Source of the DNA: Psoroptes ovis | Lineage: Eukaryota; Arthropoda; Arachnida; Sarcoptiformes; Psoroptidae | Direction: 5' to 3' | Length of the DNA stretch: 64,000 nucleotides | NCBI GenBank assembly: GCA_002943765.1 | Contig: PQWQ01000004.1 | Coordinates: forward strand, 992,001 to 1,056,000 | Part shown: piece by piece, positions 11,491 through 23,242 of the stretch | Layout of the letters: the number at the start of each line of letters is the position of its first letter | Position numbering within the stretch: the first letter of the stretch is position 1 | Program-made: the position numbers and the translations under genes | Notes under the pieces: generated by a model | What the model saw: only the letters and a program-made list of their open reading frames with translations | Told to the model about the DNA's origin: nothing | Database searches by the model: none

Positions 11491-14400
11491 TCAATTATCA
11501 AAGGCCAATATTGTGTCGATTTGGTTCAATGCGTCAGTACTTTTTGTAAAAATGAATTGGAAATTTTCGTCACTATTTGAACAATTATTGGTGATGATAT
11601 GAAGTTGATATTTGATCGATTTGGGCTGCATCAATATAACAACAATCAATTTAATCGATTGATTAGTAGCTTCAGTATGAATGTGTTGAAAATGTTCAGA
11701 TTTGATTAATGATTGATCAGAATCAAATGGATCACAAAGTGATTCGGGAATAACAATTGTTCGATATGATTTGGATCGTAATTCCAAAATAAATTTCAAA
11801 ATTTCTCTATATTTTGAATTGATAATTTCATAAAATTTACGTTCATTACCCCCATCATCATCTTCATCATCGTTTCCATTGTTGTCATCACGATCTGTAT
11901 TACCACCATAATCATCTGTTGAGAAGTATGGCAATACGATGATATCTGCTGAGGTATATCGAGATCCATATGAGGTATTCTTTGATATGTTTTTCATAAG
12001 ATTCTCAAACATTTTTCCGTACAATAAATCATTATTAAACGGTGTGTTCGATTTAGACGGGACACATGTTTCCATCATTTTTACTAAATTATCCATTTTT
12101 ATTGATGACCCAAAAACATGTGACGATTTTTGATTACGAATACGTAAGCGTAAACGCATATTGTTTATCATCGGATCGAAATTGCCACCAGTTGCAATCA
12201 ATAACTCTTCATTGTTATTATTCATAACAAAATAGAATATAACACCTTTGAAATACAAGGTAGAATCATACAAATGTGTCAATGTGAACTTGAATTGAAA
12301 ATATTGTCGATATTTGATGTCAATATAATCTTCAGACACATATTTGATAGTTTGCATGCGTTCAATTGACAGATTTATTGTCCATTCCAATAAATTTTGA
12401 ATTGATTTATCATCATTCGAATATGACAATAATACTTGACTAATTTTACGATAAAACATTGTCTGGGTGTTTTCACTGATGTTGTGTAAATCCCATAGAA
12501 GAATGGCCATTTTTGGATCAATCATTTTGAATGATGTCAACCGCGAAAGAAAATCTTTTTTGGTCAAATTTGATTCCGTTTTGGTTTGAACAAAAAATGA
12601 TAAGATTTGCTCATAGATGTTAACTGGCAAATTCAAGGCTTTATAAATGGTATGGAATAAATCAATGTTTGTTGCAATTATGCTGAGCTTAATGCCGTTT
12701 CCAATTTGTCGGGCCAATTTTTTTTCTTCCATTAGTTCGTAGTATGGTTCGAGTGTCAATGAATTTTTGTTTATTGGCAAAAAATTGACCAAATTTTGAC
12801 AGATAAAACCGATCATTTCAATATAAGGGAAGATCCATTCATCAATTTTTGACTTATTATTATTTGGAAAAACAGAATTGAAGGTAATTTCAAATTGATG
12901 TTTATATGGATAATCAGATTGAGGAGTTTTGCAGAATGTTTTTTCAACAGATATACGATTCAATAAATTTATCTGCTGATTCAAAGCTAGGAAATACCCA
13001 AACGATGAACGACTATCTCTGGGCAAAGCCATTTTAGTTCCGTTGGAGTCAATTATCAAAATATGTTCGGGCACAGAGTGATCTAGCAATACATGTTTGG
13101 GCAATAAATCTGGAATGGATAATTGTATGGCACCAAATAAATGAGAATGGATTTGGATGATGAATTGTGCATAATTTGTAAACATCAATTTGTAATGATA
13201 ACTTTGTTTACTCCATTTGTTGGTGCTTATTAAATTAATATTTTCAAACGATGGGCGATCAAGTGAAAACACCTCGGCTATCAATGATCGATAATCTGAT
13301 GATTTTAATTGATCCAACAATACTGGCCAATTTCTATTTGAAATAATCCATTCATTGATTGTCTCAATAATTTCACTGCTTGTTGGACGTTGTTCGGGGT
13401 AATAAGACGTCATTCTTTGCATTAAAATAAATTCTTTGGAAGACATTTCATCCTTTATATGTGGCGAAATATATGGATCTTTGTTTTGAAATTGTTCCAG
13501 TTCTGCAAATCTAACATGACGACTTTCAAATGTACAGCATAATTGACAATAAATAATTCCTAATGCAAAAATATCCACTTTGAAGTCGATTTCAATATTT
13601 TCACGTGGATATCCGTCTCGAGTTTCGGGTGCAATATAAAAACTCGTTCCAACACCACGCGTAAATTTACTATCTTTACCATATCTTGGTAATTTTGTTC
13701 TGTCTGATTTGAAAGAAATGTAATCATATCTTGCTAAACCAAAATCACCAATTTTGACATTATTTTTCGCATCTAAGAATATGTTGTGCTGTTTTAAATC
13801 TCTATGGATGATTGAACATCGATGGATGTATTCAACTCCTTCACATATTTGTTTAAAAATATTCCATCGTAACATTTGGTCGTTCTGAACTATATTAGAT
13901 GATTTCAATAAATTATCTAATGTATTGCAACAAAATTCCATTTGAATTAATAAATATTTTGGATCTTCAAGTCCATCGTATTTTGATTGATTTTTTGAAT
14001 AATTCTCGATAAAACTTTTATTCAATTTTTCACTCCAGGATGAATGATAGCGAACAATGTTTTTATGAACTAAACTAGATAATAATTTAACTTCTTTAAC
14101 CACTCTTTCTTCCCTTTTGCCAGATAATCGTACCAATTTAAGGGCATAACACATATTATCAATTTTATGCGAAGCACGAAAAACAAATCCAAATCCTCCT
14201 AAAAATAATGAAAAATATTTGGTAAAAAAACAATTAAACAATTATTATATTCAAAGTACATACCGCTGCCGATGCATTCTAGTATTTTAAACTCGTTCTT
14301 TAATCGACTCGTAGATATATCATCTTTTTTATCGGTATCAGATAATACAGTGTTTACTTTGTTTACGATTGTTTTCGAATTTTCATTCAAATATTGATCA

Positions 14401-16151
14401 CATTGATTTATATAGACATGAATCAACAGAATTGAGAATGTTGGCCGTTTATTTTCTTCTGGTGACATGCACAACCACAAAAGATCAACCATCGAACGAT
14501 TATTGCTGATATTATTCAAGAAATTTTCAATTTTTGAATATTGTTTCTCGCGAATTTCATTTTCAAGATCTTGATCTTTAACTATATTTGATGGTATTGA
14601 TAGTAGTTGAAAATCACTATTCAATGCCAATATCAATGATCCAAAATTGAATACATCATTTTTAAACAGATGCGAAAGACATTGATCATATTTAATATCC
14701 TCATATGGTGGAATTGTTTTCATCACCAATTTTTCCATCAGATGCTGCAATATTTTCGGTATAAAATTGGCGATATAAGCGTCCACAAATGGATCATATA
14801 ATTTAATATCTCCATCAATTGTTATGTAGATTTTCTCTGGATTGAAATCACCATAAAACATATTGTTCGTGTGTAGAAAATCCAATGATAGCAACAATCG
14901 AATGATAATTTTTGATATTACATGCTTGTTCAATATTGAATGATTGTTATTACCAACACCACAAATTTTATTCAGTGATTGTAATTGCTTAATATTAAAA
15001 GATTCAGTGGTGTTTTTAGGCAATTCTTTTATATAAATTATTGTCATAGTTTCGAGAAAACCGGTTACTTGATCAAACTCTTCATATTTTAAATTAAATC
15101 CATAGTATGAGCCCAAATTATTAGTGGAACTTGTTAAATTTTCTCTTAAGCACTTTCGCATAAATCTTTTAACATCTTTAAATATCTGGAACGATTGCTC
15201 TATAAAAATGTTATAATCTTTACCAAATTGTTTCGGCAATTGGCTAAAATCATAATCGATTTGTACAACAGAATATTCTTTTTGAGTGGATTGTTCTTTA
15301 CCAACTAATTCATATTTGATAGATGTGAATTCAAATTGTTTATATTTATAAAAACAATATTTTTTATCAATACATCGTAAATAAATATTAACCATTTTTG
15401 AATTTGAATCTTTATCGATGAAAAATTCTATGAAATCAATTGGTTTTTCTTTGATATTATTTTTGATGATTGATTCAAATGATTTTCGATCAAAATGTTT
15501 TATTACCATGGCATCGGTTGTTGTATTTATCTTCGTATTTTTAATCATTCCACCAGTTGGTAATACATTCTTATGAACACCTTTTGATAGAGAATCAACG
15601 AATGCTCTACATATTCCTTCATAATTAATACCAATATCGTCTATTTCATCTAAATCTTTAATTATTTTACTTATATTAAACAATAAATGAATTATGAAGT
15701 TATCATGTCGATAACATTTGGCAATATATTTGTCGATTATACGATTTAAAATATTAGTCATTATCTTCATACATGGTATAACTGTTCGAATTTTAATCGA
15801 TTTTGGTGATTTAGGAAAACATTGATTAATATTCAACCATATGGAAATATTGTTATTTGCATCAATTTCCTTCAATTCATCTGTAATAATGTGGTGATAG
15901 TGTATGTTGATTGGTTCAAATTTATTCAATTTTGGTTTTTCAAATAACAAAACATTATAATCGATTGGTAATTGTTTATCATTATCGAATGGAAATATTT
16001 TTAAATTATTAATTTCAATAGTAACAATATGTTCATAATATATCGACACAAATATTTTCACAAAATTCAAACGATAATATTCATCTGAATCCTTTTCAAA
16101 TTCATATGTGTCGAAAGATTTTAATATATTAATCGCCAACTTTTCATCCAT
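11491..16151 (-). CDS. GCN2: eIF2-alpha kinase GCN2 (EIF2AK4)
   Basis: Two exons, 16151-14264 and 14198-11491, give 1531 aa, near the usual ~1600. GCN2 senses uncharged tRNA and phosphorylates eIF2alpha to slow translation in amino-acid starvation. Residues ~1-130 form a very divergent N-terminal region where an RWD domain belongs. Residues ~255-590 look like the degenerate kinase: YGDFNPEKI replaces HRDLKPEN and DFG is lost. The active kinase starts with IGSGGFGFVF (627-636), with the ATP lysine in YALKLV (~650), HRDLKQHN (~761-768), DFG (~781-783) and the activation loop FTRGVGTSFY, whose two Thr (~809, ~814) match the autophosphorylated pair of known GCN2. A histidyl-tRNA-synthetase-like region follows (~925-1375), then a C-terminal domain with an acidic Asp/Asn insert. 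The intron falls in the glycine loop and splices cleanly. It lies within the permuted segment 10013-17520. Confidence 0.93.
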
Positions 16152-17098
16152 TTTGGTTCATTGTACAAAAAAAAAATATTGAGCTAATATTGAAGCATGT
16201 AAACAAAAATTGGAATTAATATTCTATCAATAAAGCATTCGTTTTTTTTAATAAAAACTTACCAATTGAAGTAAAAAACCGTTGAGATTACAAGACAATT
16301 TTTGTTTTTGAATACAATAAATCACAATCACAATTTTATATCAAAATAATCATTTAAATTAAAAAAAAATCACCGAATTAAAACACAAAACATTAATTAC
16401 AAAATTAATTAATCAATTTTCGACTAGTAAAAATATCAAAGATTTATAAAAAAAAATGATATTTACAATGAAAAAGCACATGGTTTATTGAGTCGTGACT
16501 AGTCGAAATGTTTTTTTTATTTAAACATAAAAAAAATTCGAAAAAATAAAAAAAATTAAAAAAAAAATGAGCATTTATTTACAACAACAACAAAGAGCAG
16601 GCACATGGGGTGTATGTATTGCGATGATAAGCGAAATTTCTAGCAAAAATGAGCAACTTCAAAAGTTCGAAAAAAATAATGAAAAACAATGATAAGGCTA
16701 TCGTTCGAGGGGGCCTTCGAGATGTGCAAATGCTTGCGCAGTGCACCAATTATTACTGAAGATTATTGTTATTATTATTATCATCGACGAGGCTTGGGGA
16801 TTTCCATTCTGGGCCAATTTGCGCATAATCATTAATTTATGAACAACATTTACCATTCTCAATCAACAGATAGCGTCAAATGTCGAAAAAAATTAAAATT
16901 AAAATCAATTCAAAACAATCTTTAAATATTTAATAATAATTTTGAATTTTAGACAAACTAAAATCATAATCATTTTAAAATTGAATTAAATTAATTTTAT
17001 TTTTATTTTATTTCAAAGCAAATCTTTTTTCATTCTTTTTTTTTGGATTCATTTCATATTCTCTTTGGTTGTTTTTTTTTTTTTTTTTTTTTTTTTGA
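16152..17098. other. GCN2 5' flank
   Basis: Presumed promoter and 5' untranslated sequence of GCN2 and 3' flank of the carboxypeptidase last exon. A somewhat GC-richer patch (about 16690-16820) has no recognised coding or RNA motif. A 25-base poly(T) run occupies 17072-17096. Confidence 0.4.
17072..17096. repeat. poly(T) tract
   Basis: Uninterrupted T run immediately beyond the stop codon of the carboxypeptidase last exon. Confidence 0.85.
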
Positions 17099-17283
17099 TT
17101 AATATTTTTCCAATTGATTCAATGTTTCTTTAATACCGGCCCATGTTTCAACACATGTCGGTATTATTTGCCAAACAGGCAATTGAAAACCGAATGCACC
17201 TTTATCACGTAATTCTAATGCAAATACATTTTTAATATTTAATGTATCATATGCATAATCAATACTGGCATCGGATGCTAAAT
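17099..17283 (-). pseudogene. Zinc carboxypeptidase (M14), detached last exon
   Basis: A minus-strand exon with a good acceptor (CCCATACAG) reads LASDASIDYAYDTL ... FALELRDKGAFGFQLP ... IIPTCVETWAGI and ends at TAA (17099). It contains the catalytic glutamate of the family (the first E of ELRD). Its first two bases complete a Tyr codon with the last base of exon 10343-10427, producing the family-typical GSIADIIY. This is therefore the final exon of the same gene model, but it lies about 6.7 kb upstream in transcription direction, with GCN2 in between. No other carboxypeptidase exon is found immediately upstream; the glutamate receptor gene follows. Confidence 0.8.
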
Positions 17284-17334
17284 CTGTATGGGAATTTTTG
17301 CTTTTTGAAAATTTTGTTTTGTTTGTGTACAAAG

Positions 17335-17520
17335 ATATATATTTAAGATTTGCTTTATTTCATTTTCAAGAAAGATGATAAAAATTATAATTGTTTTTCA
17401 AATTTGGCAAAATCATTGGCTTTTTATAGCCATGAAATGCTTAAAATCAATACAGCTCAACGTCAAACCATTGAGATGGAGATGCATGCCACCTAATGGT
17501 GACATGCATCTCGACATATG
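17335..17520. repeat. Hairpin-containing direct repeat, copy 2
   Basis: Same orientation and near-identical to 10013-10198, with a 2-bp difference (AATTTGGC versus AATGGC) and scattered substitutions at the left. The stem-loop GAGATGCATG...CATGCATCTC is at 17473-17512. It lies 52 bp upstream (gene sense) of the carboxypeptidase last exon, where the preceding intron would be, and abuts the 3' end of the glutamate receptor gene. Confidence 0.85.
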
Positions 17521-17614
17521 TATTGATTGTTGTTATGTTTTATTCATTTGTTTTATCCAAATAATAAAAAAAAATCTATTCTAATATATTGAACATTCGT
17601 ATAAATGAATTAAT

Positions 17615-20600
17615 TCATAATCCAATCAAACCATTTTCATTTACTGAATCAATCAATGATGTTTGTGTTAATGGAACATTTGAATCATTCAGATTGTTTG
17701 GCATCATCATCATCGATGATTGCTGTGGCTGTTGATGGTGATGATTTGAATTCATATGCATACTCGTTGGTTGCCGTGCTTGTGCTTGTACAATGTTTGT
17801 TTGACTTAAACTTTTCATACTTCGACGTTTCAATAATTTTGTCGATTTTTGACATGATAATACAAATTTAAGCTCTTCACATAAATCTTGTGGATATGTT
17901 CTCTGATTTTTGAATGGAGAAAAAAAGGGTGAATTATTGATCAATTTAATATTTCTTAGAAATAAATGACAAATAGTTACCGCATCAATTGTTGATAGCC
18001 TTGTTTTCACCAAAAATTCACAAATTCCAAAAATTAATGCAGCCAATGACCCGACGACCAATACCACAAATACACCGCCAAGATTTTTCAATCCTAATTC
18101 AGTCAATGGTGTTGATGGTGCTGCAACACACTGTCCACCACCTTTTTGTTTCCACCAACGATCTTTCAACTGTTGCAGCACACCAGTTTCTTGTAATTTC
18201 AATATTACTTCAGATAATGATGCACGTATTTTGGCTCCTTTTCTGGTCGCTACACCATAACCTTTCGAATCAAGTAGACCACCGACTTGTGTTAAATTAC
18301 AATATCGTTCAGTGATATATTCGATTGTAGCCGATTCCATGAAGAATGCATATTTTCCATTTTGTTTTTCCACTTGCTCTCTGCCCATTGCATTGCTTGA
18401 CATTAACACTTCAGGATGATTTTCCATAAAATTTGCCATTTCTTTGTATAAAGGTATCTTTGAATTCTGAAAATAGTATTAAATGAATGAATTCAATCAA
18501 TCAAAATGCAATGATGATCTTACAGCGAAAAATTTATGTGTAGCACCGTTTTTCAGGCAACCATATTTGATTTTAGTTTGCTGAGCCAATTGTTCAACAT
18601 TTTCAAACGGGAACGGAACCTTTTCCACTGTCAAAAAGGCAGCCAAATTAGCCGTATATGATGATACAATAATCAATGTGAAAAAATACCAAATGGCCGA
18701 TATGATACGTGTACTCATAGCCCTTTGGATTTTTTTCAAATTAGTTATTTATCAAATACTTGAAAAAAATCAAGGCTCTACTCACTTTGGAGCAACATCT
18801 GATCCTTGTTGCATCAAAGAGCCAATAATACACCAAAAACTATTACGCATATTACATTGATTTTCGAGAACAGGTTCATGATGTTTACATGGATGTGGAT
18901 CACACCATTCATATGGTGAAAAGCGGCCAACGTAGAAAAAAATTAAAGATATGCTCACAATTGCAGCCAATAAACATATCCAAACAACAGTTGAAAATGG
19001 TGATAAAAATGACCACAAAGATGTTTCTTTGGTCGTAGGTTTTTTATAAATGATCGATATACCAGTCGACATGAATGGATATGTAAAATCTACAGCCAAC
19101 TCTCGATTAGAATTGATTGTCAAATCAGCGACAGCAATATGAGCTTCACCACGCATCACCTCACCAATCATACCATTCCATTCGTTCGTGGTTGTATTGA
19201 TCAATGCACCGTAAGCACCATCTTTGACAAGATTAATTTCAAAACGAACGTTTAAAAATTTTCCAATCTCTTGCATCATATCGACAACAAATCCTTCATA
19301 TCGTTCATTGCCATGTAATTCTTTCGAGCTTCTAGCATTCATAACAAAAGGATCATTCAACACAGTGGTCACACGAATTAATGGCATTTTTTCTTGACTG
19401 GGCAAATGATAATACCAGCGTTCAGTACGATGTACTTGACCATTTTTCCAAAATCCTATTTGTTCAAAATCATTTTCAGTCATTGTAACAATATCGAAGG
19501 TAAGATTGGCACGAAAACCAGATTCATCGAAACCAACCCAACCTGTAATGCCTTCAGTTGCAACTTGTCTGATATAATTAATTAATGAAGTACCATATTG
19601 CCATGCATCACCATTAGCTTGACAATCGATGGCTAATGTTTCAAAATCATTCAATTCTAAGAGAGCTGATGTAAGAATTTCCATTCCATCGAATATCATA
19701 GCCGATGTACTCTACAGGTATTTTGAATTGCGAAAATTTCAAATGGATTTAAATTATGGAAATTTCTGCAACTAACCTTAATGTGTGGAATAGGATCATT
19801 AACAATGATGCCTAAATTATTTTTAGCCGATGTTATCATCGAATATTTATTCCAATTTTCCATATTCGGATGTTGTTCTTGTACAATACGTAGAGATGTA
19901 ATATTGGCACGTGAATGGCGATAATCTTCAAGATCTAATGTATGTAAATCTAGCGATGTGATAATGTATTTATGTTTTTCACTTAAAATACCAACTTGTT
20001 GTGCTTGTTTCAATACTTCCAGCAGATGACCATTTTTAACATCAAGCACAATATGTAATATTTCGGTTTGTTTGACTTGCCATAATATTTCACGATATGG
20101 TTGATCTGGTTGTAATTGAAATATTCTTACTTCCCAATTTTTTTCTTGTGCTTGTTTCAAGTAGCGACTAAAATGTATAATACTTTCAGAATCTTCATAA
20201 ACAATAACAAATGTATGCCAATCAAGTGTTTCAATTAAATCGCTGAATACTTTTGATAAAATACTATGATGTGGATACATATTTATTGATAAATCTGTTC
20301 TTGATTCAAAATCAACAGACATACGTGCTTCAATATGTGGTATTTCATAATGTTCACAAATTGATTGCAGTTGATGTGCACCATAATCATTGAACGGGCC
20401 GAATATTGCCACTGGTGATCGTTGTAATAGCTGACATACATCACGATATAACATAAATGAATTTTCAACATCAACAATTTTGATGATTGGCTCAAAACGG
20501 CTATTATTATGGCCTAGATTTGATGAAAAACGTTCAACGGCCATTTGGAATGCTTGTTGTTCTTCGATTTCATTCGAAGAAAATATTGCTGCTACCGGTA

Positions 20601-20709
20601 TTTTTTGAGGTAATAGGTATACATCTTTAAAAATGAATATTAATGAAAAAACAATGTTGATTATTAATCGATGATTGATGGAACAATAATTTGAATGATG
20701 ATGATTCAT
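17615..20709 (-). CDS. Ionotropic glutamate receptor, kainate type
   Basis: Five exons (20709-19777, 19711-18786, 18722-18524, 18466-17981, 17902-17615) give 943 aa. A hydrophobic segment near residues 17-27 suits a signal peptide, followed by an amino-terminal domain (~35-400). The glutamate-binding lobes carry RYEGFVVD, the ligand arginine in TINSNREL (R514) and the ligand glutamate in FFMESATIEY (E730). TM1 is ~547-572. The pore loop SFWCIIGSLMQQGSD has Gln encoded at the Q/R site (612), implying calcium permeability if unedited. TM3 contains SYTANLAAF (641-649) and TM4 is ~816-838. A ~100-residue cytoplasmic tail ends in a His/Gln/Met-rich stretch. The sequence around TERYCNLTQVGG and DRWWKQKGGG favours the kainate group over AMPA or NMDA; I cannot place it more precisely. 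All introns are 55-78 bp. A candidate polyadenylation signal (AATAAA, minus) is near 17539-17544. Confidence 0.93.
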
Positions 20710-21158
20710 TTTTTCTTTGAAAAAAAATAATTATGATCATTGAGATATTTCAAAGCAAAAAAATAAGAAAATAGGAATGACTTATTTAAATAAAATTTAC
20801 AAACTTGCATTCTTGTATTTGTATTCTTATTTTTCCATTCACATTTTAAATGAGGAAAATAAAAGAATGGCAAACACACACACACACACACAAAAACCAT
20901 TACGGTTGTTGGCATCCTTTGAATGCCATGATTACGATAATATTTTTTCTTATTTGAAAAAAAATTTTTCTGCTCCTCGAAAGCCGGTAAATACTTGTAA
21001 ATACATTTGTTTTGCTTTGTTTTATTGACGTATTGCTACGTCTTTTATTAATCATTGCTCCTCGGTGATTAATTAAGGCACACACTGTTACAAATTTTTT
21101 TTGTTTTTTTGTTCAACAAATAAAAAACATAATGGCACCAAAATATAACAAACAAATA

Positions 21159-21240
21159 TTAGGTTGTCCGAAAAGTTTTGGCCGATTTCCAAGAGCAACT
21201 CTATTGATTAAGCGGAATGAACTTTTCGGACAACCTAATA
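21159..21240. mobile_element. mariner-like hairpin MITE 5, asymmetric sub-family
   Basis: Ends are GGTTGTCCGAAAAG and CTTTTCGGACAACC, flanked by TA. The middle (AACTCTATTGATTAAGC) is not palindromic and is shared with the copies at 52747 and 54279. Confidence 0.8.
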
Positions 21241-21791
21241 TATGGCACACACATATATTTTATTGTGTGGTTAATTGTTGTCATCATCATCATCATCATC
21301 ATTATTATTATTTGGCAAAATGCCCATTGAATGTTTGACGCTATTTAAAAAAAAAAACAAAATAATAAATATTCTTCAAACACAAATTGAATCTTGAGAA
21401 TTTTGAATTTTTAAGGAGCCAAAAGACAAACACATCTCATTCAAATGTAAATTAGTAATGTGAATCGGTATACATTTCAATCAAAACACAGACAGAGAAA
21501 CAAACATCGATATTCAATTACCAAATGTTTGAAATTAGTTTCGGAAAAAAAATATTCTTATGTAAATAAACATTTTAAATTAAAAGTAAATATTGAAATG
21601 AATATATTGAATTTCAATAATAATTAATTATTATTGAAATTGAATTTTTATTTTTTTTCTTCGAAAAATTACTTGTCAATCAGCAATAAAATATTGAATG
21701 AATTATTTTGATTATTCATCATTTAGAAAATTGTTCAAGTTTAAAGTTTTTCAAGTTTTTAAAATTTAAAATTTTGAATTTGAGTTTTATT

Positions 21792-21875
21792 TATTAGATT
21801 GTCCGATAAGTTCTTGCCGATTTTCTCATGATTTCCTACGATATAATCGGCAGAAACTTTTCGGACAACCTAATA
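21792..21875. mobile_element. mariner-like hairpin MITE 6
   Basis: The left arm is GATTGTCCGATAAGTTCTTG; the core is TTCCTACGATATAATCGG; the right arm is CTTTTCGGACAACC. It is flanked by TA. Confidence 0.8.
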
Positions 21876-22080
21876 TTTATTTATTTTCATGGTTTATTTA
21901 TTTATTTAGTCATTTATTTATTTATAAATATGAAAAATTAGTAATTAATCAATTATAATGATGATGAAGATGATGATGATGATTTTCTTTAAAATTATAT
22001 AAAAAATGTAAAAATATTAAAACTGAAATGAATTTAATGAAATGATTGATGATGATCAAAATGATGATGATCCAAATGGT

Positions 22081-22111
22081 CAAATATCGATCGATTAGTA
22101 TCGATATTTGG
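22081..22111. repeat. Perfect inverted repeat (CAAATATCGAT arms)
   Basis: Arms of 11 bp, CAAATATCGAT and ATCGATATTTG, around an 8-bp spacer. The arms contain ATCGAT, similar to the core of insect DRE sites; function is unknown. Confidence 0.6.
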
Positions 22112-23242
22112 TTGTATTTTTACAGCATATATTTTCTCGCATTTTTCATGGGAAAAATATAAATATTAATAGTTTTACAAATGATTGATTGTTGATTGAT
22201 TATAAATGATAATTATTGATGAATTTTATTAATTATTTCATTAATTAAAATAAAATTTTTTTAATTAAAAATTCAATTCTCAGTATTATTTGATTCAACA
22301 TTCTATATTGTTGTTGTGGTATGCAGCGTTGTTGTATATAATTTGAATAGAGATCCATCATTTAAAATAAAATAAAAAAAGAAAGGTTTAAATTGTATTC
22401 ATTCAAATCATTATTAGTGGTTGATGTATAATAATATATATGCTTTTAAATTGATTTTAAGAGGGGGTGAAGGGTTGGAAAACTATTAAAAGGTTTTTGT
22501 TGTAAGAATCATCGATGTTTCAAACCTTTTGACATGTGAAGAGGTTTGTAAAGGTGTGTGTGGGTGCATGGAACATATTGTGTAATGATATTGGGATGTC
22601 AGAATAAATGTTTTCTCTCACGTGATTGAATGAATGAAAGTGTTTTGGAAACAAATTGAATGCAAATTGAAATACAAAATGGAAAATGTAAATGGTGGAA
22701 ATACAAAGGGGAAAAATTTCATTTCATATGAAAATCACAACATAAATATTGAATAATAAAATCAATTTAAATGATAAGATTCATTAATTGATTCAAGAAT
22801 TAATTATATTTCAAATGCAAAAATTATGATATTTTTATCGAATTATTATATGAGCCAAAATCTTGAATTTTCGCAATAATTTGATTGATGCTTTCGGATA
22901 TATTTAAATAAATCAAATGATGAGTTTGTTATATTCTTAATGTATTGTGTTATCAACATCTTGAAATTCAGATAAAAAGAAATGTTTTTTTGAAAAGGAT
23001 TAAATCAATTCTATTATGATTTGTAGGGGTAATTAATTAGAAATTCATTTTCATTTAAATTTAAGTGTTTAAATAGTTATTTTGATGAGTGTTATGGATG
23101 AGTATATATTATGATTCAATTGTTTACTTGTTTGTTTTGTATTTTGTAAAAATATATCACAATTAATTGGAAATTTTCTTTTATTTACATGCGAAATAAA
23201 TTTTCAGCCCATAAAGTTGTTTGACCATTGATAATTTTTCGG

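Larger units (their letters stand above)
20710..23242. other. Intergenic DNA between glutamate receptor and plexin
   Basis: This holds the glutamate receptor 5' flank and the plexin 3' flank, convergent with neither strand coding. It contains two mariner-like hairpins (21159-21240, 21792-21875) and a perfect inverted repeat at 22081-22111. A minus-strand AATAAA near 23181-23186 could serve plexin polyadenylation. I see nothing else. Confidence 0.45.

Noticed and set aside
16680..16830. GC-richer patch upstream of GCN2, considered as tRNA or another RNA gene
   Set aside because: Looked for tRNA A/B boxes and a cloverleaf and found none; no other RNA family recognised.
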